Position numbers and translations under genes: made by a program
From: an uncultured Lachnospiraceae bacterium
Lineage (GTDB): Bacteria > Bacillota > Clostridia > Lachnospirales > Lachnospiraceae
Assembly: GCA_902766365.1 (NCBI GenBank)
Contig: CACXDC010000192.1
Location: 1 to 38,859, forward strand
DNA: 38,859 nucleotides
Reading direction: 5' to 3'
Notes under the pieces: generated by a model
Told to the model about the DNA's origin: nothing
What the model saw: only the letters and a program-made list of their open reading frames with translations
The model's database searches: none
Shown here: positions 5,095 to 12,892 of the stretch, in pieces
Position numbering within the stretch: position 1 is the first letter of the stretch
How the letters are laid out: every line of letters begins with the position of its first letter

Positions 5095-7350
5095 CTACTC
5101 CTGTACAAAGTTTACTGCACGGCGGATCTCCTTATTTTCCGTAGATCCTTCCGTGGTTGTCACACTGCCGTCCTCATTTGTGATTGTGGAACCTTCTATC
5201 GTGTTCTGATACTGGAAAAGAATATAGCCGGTACTGGTCTTGATCCCGGTAATATTCTGCTGTGCAATAGGAAACGAGGATGTCTGCGTACTCATAAGCT
5301 GCGTTCCGTCATCCGCCATCAGTGTCACTGTCACCATTGTTCCCGATTTATAATTAGGGTCCTCCGCACTGGTTGGTGGTGTAATACTGTCTGTAAAACG
5401 GTAGGTTGCCTGTGCCGGACCTGCACTGACATGAATATCTACCTTGGTGCCTGCATCTACATAAGTTCCTGCTGAATAGCTCTGATAGCATACAAGTCCG
5501 AGATAATCTGCGTTGTTGTTCGTGACCTCTGTTACACTGCCGAGCTGGAGACCGGCTTCCACCAGAATACTCATGGCCTCATCTTCGCTCTTTCCCATCA
5601 CATCCGGTACGGCGATCTTGGCATTTTCAATGCCTGTGCTGATACAGATCGTAACCGTAGCACCAGAAAAAGCTTTACTGCCCCCTTCCGGTGACTGACT
5701 GATGACATTTCCCTTCTGGATATACTGGTCAGCCGCAGAGGTCTTGGATACCTGGAAGCCCTTCTGCTCCAGATTGGAAACGGCCTCTGCCTCTGAGAGC
5801 CCGACTACCTTTGGAACCTCGATCCCTTCTGATCCTGCACTGACTGTCAGCACAATATTGGTTCCTTCCTCTACCATTTCCCCTGCATTCGCACTTGCCT
5901 TGATGACAATACCCTGCGCATACTGGGTATTTTCTTCATACTGGATCTCGGGTGTGAGGTTGATATTGAGCAGGGCAACCTTTACATCATCGATGTTCTT
6001 TCCTACCACATCGATCATTTCCACCTGCTTCTTTTCCTCTGTCAGCTCTTCTTCACTGTCCTGGCTTCCTGTATGGAACAGACCGATGGCCCTGCCTGCC
6101 AGGAAAAGAATGATACAGCCGATAATGACTGCTGCCACGATCGCCAGGATCGTTGTCAGTCTTTCCATACCGGAAGTGGTTTCTTCTTCCTCTTCATCCT
6201 CTTCCAGCTCTTCATCAATTTCATAGTCCTCATCAGGTTCATACTTTCTCCTGCTGCGGTATACATCCTCCCGCTCCTTCTTCGGCGGCTGAGGCTGGGG
6301 CTTTGGCTTACGCTTTACCTGCTTCTTCCCGGAGGGCTGCTGCTTTTTCTTCTGTCCGGAAGGCTGCTGCTTTTTCTGCACATTCCTGCGCACCTCCTCT
6401 TCCTTGCGAAGATGCATGGCTTCCTCAATGGAAGCGCCGGACTGCTTCTTGATCTGCGAATAATCCTTATCTGAGATCATCCTTGTGGATGCTTCCTCAT
6501 CTGCATTGACCTGCTTGACAAAATTTTCATCAGGCGTCATCAGGGAACGCTTCAGATCTGCGATCAGCTCACCCATGGACTGATAACGTCTGTCCGGACT
6601 CTTCTGACAGCATTTGAACACGATCTGTTCTACGCTGACAGGGATCTCCGGCACGAAATCCCTGGGAGAGGGAAGATCCTCCTGAATATGCTTAATGGCG
6701 ATCGCCACTGTAGTTTCTCCGTTAAAGGGCACTCTGCCCGTCAGCATTTCAAAAATGGTGATTCCAAGGGAATAAATATCACTTCTCTCATCGGAATATC
6801 CACCCCTTGCCTGCTCCGGAGAGGTATAATGTACCGATCCCATGACGTTGGAGGTAATGGTGTTGCTGGTAGCTGCCTTGGCGATGCCAAAGTCGGTGAC
6901 CTTTACCTTTCCTTCCTTGGAGATCATAATGTTCTGCGGTTTGATATCCCTGTGGATGATATGGTTGTTATGGGCAGCCTCGATACCCATGCTCACCTGG
7001 ATGGCGATGCTGACTGCCTCTTTCACCGACAGCCTGGCCTTTTTCTCTATATACTTTTTGAGAGTGATCCCCTCTACCAGTTCCATGACAATATAATAAA
7101 TGCCGTCCTCTTCGCCGACATCATATACATTCACGATATTGGGATGCATCAGGCCTGCTGCCGCCTGTGCTTCTATTCTGAATTTGGATACAAAATTGGC
7201 ATTCTCACTGAATTCCTGCTTTAATACCTTCACTGCAATAAACCGGTTCAGCTTGTGATCCTTTGCCTTGTAGACATCGGACATACCGCCGGTACCGATC
7301 TTTTCCAGTATTTCGTATCTGTCTCCTATCATCATTCCTATCTTAATCAT
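5095..7350 (-). CDS. prkC: PASTA-domain Ser/Thr protein kinase (PrkC/Stk1 type)
   Basis: A 751-residue membrane kinase that senses peptidoglycan fragments and phosphorylates cell-division, wall and translation proteins. The kinase domain (about 10-270) has IGTGGMSDVYKA, the catalytic HRDIKPQN and DFGIAKA. A basic, proline-rich juxtamembrane linker (about 315-365) contains a near-perfect repeat of KKQQPSG, then a very acidic stretch. One transmembrane helix lies near 408-435. Three PASTA repeats occupy about 450-655, followed by a C-terminal domain of about 100 residues of unknown fold. It lies 27 bases after its partner phosphatase, with GGAGAGG before the ATG. Kinase residues are intact. A cytoplasmic kinase and extracellular sensor topology is inferred from the single helix. 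Confidence 0.96.
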   Translation of the reverse strand: MIKIGMMIGDRYEILEKIGTGGMSDVYKAKDHKLNRFIAVKVLKQEFSENANFVSKFRIEAQAAAGLMHPNIVNVYDVGEEDGIYYIVMELVEGITLKKYIEKKARLSVKEAVSIAIQVSMGIEAAHNNHIIHRDIKPQNIMISKEGKVKVTDFGIAKAATSNTITSNVMGSVHYTSPEQARGGYSDERSDIYSLGITIFEMLTGRVPFNGETTVAIAIKHIQEDLPSPRDFVPEIPVSVEQIVFKCCQKSPDRRYQSMGELIADLKRSLMTPDENFVKQVNADEEASTRMISDKDYSQIKKQSGASIEEAMHLRKEEEVRRNVQKKQQPSGQKKKQQPSGKKQVKRKPKPQPQPPKKEREDVYRSRRKYEPDEDYEIDEELEEDEEEEETTSGMERLTTILAIVAAVIIGCIILFLAGRAIGLFHTGSQDSEEELTEEKKQVEMIDVVGKNIDDVKVALLNINLTPEIQYEENTQYAQGIVIKASANAGEMVEEGTNIVLTVSAGSEGIEVPKVVGLSEAEAVSNLEQKGFQVSKTSAADQYIQKGNVISQSPEGGSKAFSGATVTICISTGIENAKIAVPDVMGKSEDEAMSILVEAGLQLGSVTEVTNNNADYLGLVCYQSYSAGTYVDAGTKVDIHVSAGPAQATYRFTDSITPPTSAEDPNYKSGTMVTVTLMADDGTQLMSTQTSSFPIAQQNITGIKTSTGYILFQYQNTIEGSTITNEDGSVTTTEGSTENKEIRRAVNFVQE

Positions 7351-7377
7351 GTTTACCTCTCCATGCTTCGTGGGTCT

Positions 7378-8121
7378 TTAATCTTCGTTCTCTCTGGCGA
7401 ACGCATCAATCAGAATTACCGCTATGTTATCTCTGCCGCCGTTCTGGTTGGCCGCATCGATCAGTCTCTCTGCTCTTTCCTCAATCGTACCCGGAGTCTT
7501 CAGTATCCTGCCGATCTCTTCATCCTCTAACATATTGGTCAGTCCGTCAGAGCACATAAGTACCAGATCTCCACTCTTCAGTTCTTCATGAAAGAAGTCT
7601 ATCTCTATGGTATCTCTTGCACCAATTGCTCTGGTAATAATATTCTTATCCGGATGGTTTCTTGCCGCCTCTCTGTCAAGACCGCCCATCCTGACCATTT
7701 CCTCCACCAGGGAATGATCCCTTGTAATCTGTCTTACTTCCTCATTGATGATATAAAGTCTGCTGTCACCTACATTTGCTACCTGCAGATATTTGCCAAG
7801 AACGGTCGCTGCTACTACCGTCGTTCCCATACCATACAGACTTTCATCTTCACGTGCTTTCCGTCTCACCTGATCATTGGCGATCCTGATCGCCTTGCTT
7901 AAAATACGGATGGGACTCTGTTCAAAGCAGCCTCTGATCTCCCGTACCATGGTTTCCACTGTACATTTGGAAGCATAATCACCCGCCTGATGACCTCCCA
8001 TACCGTCTGCAACGATATAAACGTTCTTCAGGTTGCCTACAGGTTCATCTGATGAATATACAAAATCCTGATTCAATTTTCTTTTTCTGCCGATATCCGT
8101 TACAGAAAAGGATTTGATCAC
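7378..8121 (-). CDS. stp: PP2C-type Ser/Thr phosphatase (Stp/PrpC)
   Basis: A 247-residue metal-dependent phosphatase that reverses PrkC phosphorylation. The family signature is intact: ADGMGGH near residue 39, VANVGDSRLY near 118, MCSDGLTNM near 190 and GGRDN near 228. The aspartates in these motifs bind the two Mn/Mg ions. Length matches bacterial PPM phosphatases. The start is a GTG at 8121 that overlaps the TGA stop of rlmN (GTGA), indicating translational coupling, with AGGA just upstream. The kinase gene follows, the usual pairing. The call is secure. Confidence 0.95.
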   Translation of the reverse strand: MIKSFSVTDIGRKRKLNQDFVYSSDEPVGNLKNVYIVADGMGGHQAGDYASKCTVETMVREIRGCFEQSPIRILSKAIRIANDQVRRKAREDESLYGMGTTVVAATVLGKYLQVANVGDSRLYIINEEVRQITRDHSLVEEMVRMGGLDREAARNHPDKNIITRAIGARDTIEIDFFHEELKSGDLVLMCSDGLTNMLEDEEIGRILKTPGTIEERAERLIDAANQNGGRDNIAVILIDAFARENED

Positions 8122-9197
8122 TTTCCTACCTCCTGTGGTGTCTCTTCCATATGTCTGCGGCGCAGCTGTCCGCAGGCACCATCAATATCTCTGCCCAGTT
8201 CTCTCCTAATTGTAGCATTATTTCCGGAGAGTTCAAGCGTCTTTTTAAACCGCAGAACAGCCTTCTCCTCTGACTGCACATAGTTTCTTTCCTTGATCGG
8301 GTTCACCGGGATCAGATTCACATGGCAGTTTAAGGGACTGATCAGGGCGATCAGTTCCCTGGCATCCTCCGGAGTATCGTTCACTCCACTTACCAGACTA
8401 TATTCAAAGGTAATCCGTCTTCCTGTCTGTTTAAAGTAATAGGCACAGGCCTCCATCAGCTCCTCTATGGAGTATTTGTTGGCAATAGGCATGAGCTTTC
8501 TTCTCTTCTCATCTGTCGTCGCATGCAGGGAAAGCGCCAGTGTGATCTGCAGCTTTTCATCCGCAAGCTCCCTGATCTTTTCCACAATGCCGCAGGTAGA
8601 TACTGTCACATTTCTCTGGCTGATGTTCAGTCCCTCTTCTGCCGTCAGAAGATACAGGAACCGGAGCAGATTGTCATAATTATCAAGGGGTTCCCCCGTT
8701 CCCATCACGACTACATTGGAAACCCTCTCACCTGTGATCCGGGTAATGGCATAAATCTGATCCAGCATCTCAGAGGGCAGGAGATTCCGCTCAAGGCCAT
8801 CCAGGGTGGAGGCGCAGAACCGGCACCCCATCCGGCAGCCTACCTGGGAAGAAATACAGACACTGTTTCCATGCTTATAGCGCATGAACACACTCTCTAC
8901 TACATTTCCGTCAGACAGTCCGAACAGATATTTTCTTGTTCCGTCGATCTTTGAGATCTGTTCCCTGACACAGGTCAGGGAAGTATAGGTAAATCTCTCC
9001 CGGCATTTTTCTTTCAGCGCCGCCGGGATATTGGTCATTTCATCATAATCCCTTGCCAGCTTCTGATGCATCCACTGATACAGCTGTCCTGCCCTGAATT
9101 TCCTTTCTCCCATGGCTTCTATCTCAGCCGTCAGTTCCGGAAGTGTAAGTGACTTGATATCTGTTTTTTTCTCTGCAAAAGAACCTGTCTGTTCCAT
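8118..9197 (-). CDS. rlmN: 23S rRNA (A2503-C2) / tRNA A37 methyltransferase RlmN
   Basis: A 359-residue radical-SAM methyltransferase that methylates C2 of A2503 in 23S rRNA and of A37 in some tRNAs. The 4Fe-4S cluster motif is C-R-M-G-C-R-F-C near residue 123. The methyl-carrying cysteine is in the C-terminal GACGQLR near residue 342, as in the two-cysteine mechanism of this family. The conserved VVMGTGEPLDNYDN is also present. The start lies nine bases after rsmB; GGAG is rather far (14 bases) from the ATG, so expression may depend on coupling. Cfr resistance methyltransferases are related, but operon position and motifs fit RlmN. Confidence 0.96.
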   Translation of the reverse strand: MEQTGSFAEKKTDIKSLTLPELTAEIEAMGERKFRAGQLYQWMHQKLARDYDEMTNIPAALKEKCRERFTYTSLTCVREQISKIDGTRKYLFGLSDGNVVESVFMRYKHGNSVCISSQVGCRMGCRFCASTLDGLERNLLPSEMLDQIYAITRITGERVSNVVVMGTGEPLDNYDNLLRFLYLLTAEEGLNISQRNVTVSTCGIVEKIRELADEKLQITLALSLHATTDEKRRKLMPIANKYSIEELMEACAYYFKQTGRRITFEYSLVSGVNDTPEDARELIALISPLNCHVNLIPVNPIKERNYVQSEEKAVLRFKKTLELSGNNATIRRELGRDIDGACGQLRRRHMEETPQEVGK

Positions 9198-9206
9198 TGT
9201 ATCTGT

Positions 9207-10559
9207 TTATTCTCCTGTCTTTTTCAGTCTGGCAATAAAAAATCCGTCTGTCTCATGGACGCCTGGAAGAAGCTGTAACATGCCATCTTTTCCTTCTTCC
9301 TTCAGTGCCTCCGGCAGATACGGGGAAAGGGATTCCAGCCTGAAAGGAAACTGCCTGGTAAGCCAGACTGCATTTTCTTCATTTTCTCCCCTGTTGATCG
9401 TACAGGTACTGTAAAGGAGTATGCCGCCAGTCTTCACATAGGAAGCCGCATTCTTAAGGATCTCTCGCTGTAGTGCCTTAAGGCCTTCAAGTCCCTCTTT
9501 CTCTGCATGATAGCGGATATCCGGCTTTTTTCCCATAATGCCAAGGCCTGAGCAGGGAAGATCTGCCAGCACTACATCATAGGCTTCTTTATCTTTCTCA
9601 CAGAAGATTCTGGCATCGCCTTCTGAAACTTCCATATTCTGTATTTTCATCCTCTGCTGGTTTTCACGGATCAGCGCTGTTTTCTCTTCACTGATATCCC
9701 TGGAAACCACAAGTCCTGTTCCCTTCAGCTTCTGTGCTGCATGGATGCTCTTGCCGCCGGGTGCTGCACAGAGATCAAGGATCCTGTCACCCTCCTGTAT
9801 TCCGGCACATTCACAGACCAGCATACTGCTCACATCCTGCACCTGGAACAGACCTTCCTGAAAACCCGGAAGAGAAGCCATTCCTTCTGCCCCTTCTATG
9901 CAGTAAGCATAGGGCAGATAGGGGTGCTGCTCTGTTTTGCAGCCGGCCTTTTCCATCTCAGAGATCAGCTTTTCCTTCTCAGATGCAGAAAGATCCTCTT
10001 TCAGTCTGACCGTCACAGGCTTTGTCTTTAAAAAAGCTGCCAGCATCCTGCGGGTCTTCTCTTCTCCCTGCTCTTTCAGGAACTTTTCAACAAGCCATGC
10101 AGGCATGGAAAACTTCACGGAAAGTGCCTTTACCAGATCCTTCTCCTCTTCCGGGAAACAGATCTGTTCTTTCTTTCTTGCAATATTACGCAGTACACCA
10201 TTGACAAAGCCGGAAAGCTGGCGGAACCCTCTTTTTCCGGCAAGCTTCACTGCTTCATTGCACACAGCCCGGTCCGGAACACTGTCCATGAACAGAAGCT
10301 GGTATACACTGCTTCGCAGCAGATTCCGGATAAACGGCTTCATTTTCGCTACGGGCACTTTGGAAAACTGATCCAGCACATAATCGATCTGGATACACCT
10401 TTCCACAGTTCCCTCTACCAGCCGTTTTAAGAATGCCTTATCACGGCTGTCTCTGTAATTATATTTCTGAAGCACACTGCGGATCACCAGATGGCAGTAG
10501 CTTCCCTCTTCCATAATCTCTGACAGCATGTCCACTGCCAGTTCTCTTATATTTTCCAA
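9207..10559 (-). CDS. rsmB: 16S rRNA (C967-C5) methyltransferase RsmB
   Basis: A 450-residue two-domain enzyme. Residues about 1-140 form a NusB-like RNA-binding domain. The rest is a Rossmann-fold methyltransferase with DLCAAPGGKSIHAA near residue 265 as the SAM-binding loop. The two catalytic cysteines are in ADLPCSGLG (about 335) and STCTINRGENE (about 386). It methylates C967 of 16S rRNA. The start codon is TTG at 10559 with AAAGAGG nine bases upstream, and it lies 16 bases after the zinc peptidase gene. Length is typical. The call is secure. Confidence 0.95.
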   Translation of the reverse strand: MENIRELAVDMLSEIMEEGSYCHLVIRSVLQKYNYRDSRDKAFLKRLVEGTVERCIQIDYVLDQFSKVPVAKMKPFIRNLLRSSVYQLLFMDSVPDRAVCNEAVKLAGKRGFRQLSGFVNGVLRNIARKKEQICFPEEEKDLVKALSVKFSMPAWLVEKFLKEQGEEKTRRMLAAFLKTKPVTVRLKEDLSASEKEKLISEMEKAGCKTEQHPYLPYAYCIEGAEGMASLPGFQEGLFQVQDVSSMLVCECAGIQEGDRILDLCAAPGGKSIHAAQKLKGTGLVVSRDISEEKTALIRENQQRMKIQNMEVSEGDARIFCEKDKEAYDVVLADLPCSGLGIMGKKPDIRYHAEKEGLEGLKALQREILKNAASYVKTGGILLYSTCTINRGENEENAVWLTRQFPFRLESLSPYLPEALKEEGKDGMLQLLPGVHETDGFFIARLKKTGE

Positions 10560-10575
10560 TCCGGTAAGCCTCTTT

Positions 10576-11301
10576 CTAATCCCTGTTTCTTCTGCGGTTA
10601 CTCAGCATCAGCAGTCTTAACAGCTGCAAAATAGAAGAAGCTGCCGCAGCTACGTAAGTAAGTGCTGCTGCCGTCAGTACATTCCTGCAGTCCCCGATCT
10701 CATCCGAAGACAGCATGCCATAGTCACGAAGCATGGCAAGTGCTCTTCTGGAGGCATTGAACTCTACCGGCAATGTCACGATCTGGAACAGCACTGCCAG
10801 GGAAAAGATCCATACGCCAAGCATGGCCAGTGAAAAATAATCACCATTCGGAAGCCGGAAGCCGATTCCGAGGATCAGGCCAAGGATGACAATAGGAAGT
10901 CCCAGTCTTGAACCAAGGTTTGCTGCCGGTACCAGAAGGGATCTGAGCTTCAGAGGAAGATACCCTTTGTGGTGCTGCACGGCATGACCGCACTCATGGG
11001 CTGCCACGCCGATGGCTGCTACCGAATGGGAATCATACACTGCATCAGAAAGCCGCAGCACCTTCCTGGACGGGTCATAATGATCTGTCAGATCTCCGCT
11101 GATATGCTGGATCGATACATCATGGATCCCTGACATGGCAAGGATCCTTGCTGCCGCCTCTGCACCGGTCATACCGCTCCTGCTCCTGATCTTTGCGTAC
11201 TTTCTGTAGGTATTATTGACATTGCTGCTCGCCAGCATACAGATGACGGCACCAATGATCACCAGAATATAAGTTGGGTCAAATCCATAATAATAGCCCA
11301 T
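10576..11301 (-). CDS. Neutral zinc metallopeptidase, membrane-bound (YugP family)
   Basis: A 241-residue membrane protein with the zinc-binding motif HECGH, in AAHECGHAVQHH, near residue 101. An N-terminal helix (about 8-25) and two to three later hydrophobic segments (about 125-150, 155-180 and 205-225) suggest anchoring in the membrane. The family (Pfam Zn_peptidase_2, B. subtilis YugP) has no established substrate, but the gene is regularly found between fmt and rsmB in Clostridia, as here. The gap to fmt is 89 bases and contains no clear promoter or terminator. Protease activity is inferred from the motif. Confidence 0.92.
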   Translation of the reverse strand: MGYYYGFDPTYILVIIGAVICMLASSNVNNTYRKYAKIRSRSGMTGAEAAARILAMSGIHDVSIQHISGDLTDHYDPSRKVLRLSDAVYDSHSVAAIGVAAHECGHAVQHHKGYLPLKLRSLLVPAANLGSRLGLPIVILGLILGIGFRLPNGDYFSLAMLGVWIFSLAVLFQIVTLPVEFNASRRALAMLRDYGMLSSDEIGDCRNVLTAAALTYVAAAASSILQLLRLLMLSNRRRNRD

Positions 11302-11390
11302 GTTTCATCTCTCCTTTTCTGATCTGCAGGAGTCCTTTTCCTGTAACGGCCTGCCCCAGATCCTGGATTTCTTTCTGATCTACATGCTGA

Positions 11391-12380
11391 TCAGCTTAAT
11401 GTTTCTCCTGCTTTTACTTCATATCCCCTCATAAACTCCGCACAGCTCATCCGTTTCTTGCCCTCAAGCTGCAGGGAACGGATCCGAAGAGCCCCTTCTC
11501 CTGTTGCCAGCGTAAAGGATTCCTTATCCAGAGCGATCACGATGCCGGGTGCCGGACCCTCTGTGCTCATTCCTGCATTCTCTGCTATGGAACATCCATT
11601 TCCGTCGGCGCCTGCATCCGCACATTCTGATACCACATCTGCTTCCCAGATCTTCAGCATCTTTCCTTTATAATGGGTAAAGGCACTTGGCCAGGGATTT
11701 AAGCCCCGGATCAGTCTTTCAATGGTCACTGCTGACTTCGTAAAGTCGATGTTTCCCATATCCTTTGTGATCTTTCCTGCATAGGTTGCCAGCTCTTCCT
11801 TCTGCTTAACAGGCGTAAGCTCTCCGGCTTCGATCTCTGGCAGTGCTTCCACGATCAGCTCTGCTCCTGTCTCCATCAGTCTGTCAAACAGGCTGCCGCC
11901 GGTTTCCTTTTCATCAAGGACTACCTCCTTCTGCAGCAGGATATCTCCGGTATCCATTCCCTTTGCCATCTGCATGATGGTCACACCGGTCTTTTCTTCT
12001 CCGTTGATCACGCACCACTGGATCGGCGCCGCTCCCCGGTAAGCCGGAAGAAGGGAGGCATGGATATTGATGCACCCAAACTTTGGCATATTTAAAATCT
12101 CTTCTGATAATAGCTGTCCAAAAGCTGCCACGACAAAAATATCTGCCGGATACTTTCTCAGCTCCTCTACTGCTTCCTTTTCTTTGATCTTCACAGGCTG
12201 CAGTACCGGAATGCCATGGGAAAGGGCGCACTCCTTCACAGGTGAGTACTGGACCTCCCGGCCTCTTCCCTTCTGTCTGTCAGGCTGTGTCACCACTGCC
12301 GTCACTTCATGTCCGGCTTTCAGGATCGCCTCAAGGGGCGCTACCGCAAAATCCGGTGTTCCCATATAAATAATCTTCAT
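11391..12380 (-). CDS. fmt: Methionyl-tRNA formyltransferase
   Basis: A 329-residue enzyme that formylates initiator Met-tRNA using 10-formyl-tetrahydrofolate. Visible hallmarks are GTPDFAVAPLE at the N-terminus, the folate-site HASLLPAYRGAAPIQW near residue 107, and GMDTGDIL near 142. The C-terminal domain binds tRNA; NPWPSAFTHYKGK marks its start. It contains a low-conservation insert (about 248-275) rich in Ala, Gly and Asp. It lies 17 bases downstream of def, with GGAG eight bases before the ATG. The def-fmt pair is the standard formylation and deformylation unit. The call is secure. Confidence 0.97.
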   Translation of the reverse strand: MKIIYMGTPDFAVAPLEAILKAGHEVTAVVTQPDRQKGRGREVQYSPVKECALSHGIPVLQPVKIKEKEAVEELRKYPADIFVVAAFGQLLSEEILNMPKFGCINIHASLLPAYRGAAPIQWCVINGEEKTGVTIMQMAKGMDTGDILLQKEVVLDEKETGGSLFDRLMETGAELIVEALPEIEAGELTPVKQKEELATYAGKITKDMGNIDFTKSAVTIERLIRGLNPWPSAFTHYKGKMLKIWEADVVSECADAGADGNGCSIAENAGMSTEGPAPGIVIALDKESFTLATGEGALRIRSLQLEGKKRMSCAEFMRGYEVKAGETLS

Positions 12381-12397
12381 CAGAACATCTCCTTATC

Positions 12398-12871
12398 CTA
12401 TTGCTCCGGACTTTCCGTACTCATCAGTTCGCCCTCTACCTTTTCCACATAGAGGTGTCCGTCCAGATGCTCGATCTCATGGCAGAAGGCTCTTGCCAGC
12501 AGTTCTGTTCCTTCGATCTCGAAGGGCTTCATTTCCTCATCATAGGCTCTGACCTTTACATAATTTGGTCTTGTCACCACACCGGTCTTTCCCGGTACGG
12601 AAAGACAGCCTTCGTTGCCGGTCTGTTCTCCGCTTGTTTCGATAATGACCGGATTGATCAGCAGGATCGGATCCTCTCCTGTCACATCGATCACAACGAT
12701 CCTCTTCAGGATTCCTACCTGGGGCGCTGCCAGTCCGACACCGTCTGCGTCATACATGGTCTCAAACATGTCTTCGATCAGCTCTGCAATTCTTTCTGTT
12801 ACTTCTGTGACCGGCTTGCAGGTCTTGTTTAATACCGGATCACCTATTTCTCTGATATTTCTGATTGCCAT
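12398..12871 (-). CDS. def: Peptide deformylase
   Basis: A 157-residue metalloenzyme removing the N-formyl group from nascent proteins. All three motifs are present: GVGLAAPQVG near residue 45, EGCLSVPG near 91 and CHEIEHLDG near 133. They supply the metal-binding Cys and the two His of HEIEH. Length is normal for a type 1 deformylase. It lies 21 bases after priA, and GGAGAGGA precedes the ATG closely. The call is secure. Confidence 0.97.
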   Translation of the reverse strand: MAIRNIREIGDPVLNKTCKPVTEVTERIAELIEDMFETMYDADGVGLAAPQVGILKRIVVIDVTGEDPILLINPVIIETSGEQTGNEGCLSVPGKTGVVTRPNYVKVRAYDEEMKPFEIEGTELLARAFCHEIEHLDGHLYVEKVEGELMSTESPEQ

Positions 12872-12892
12872 TCCTCTCCATCCCTTCTGTTA

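Noticed and set aside
8118-9197. Cfr-type antibiotic resistance methyltransferase.
   Set aside because: Position in the rsmB-stp-prkC operon, length and motifs match housekeeping RlmN.
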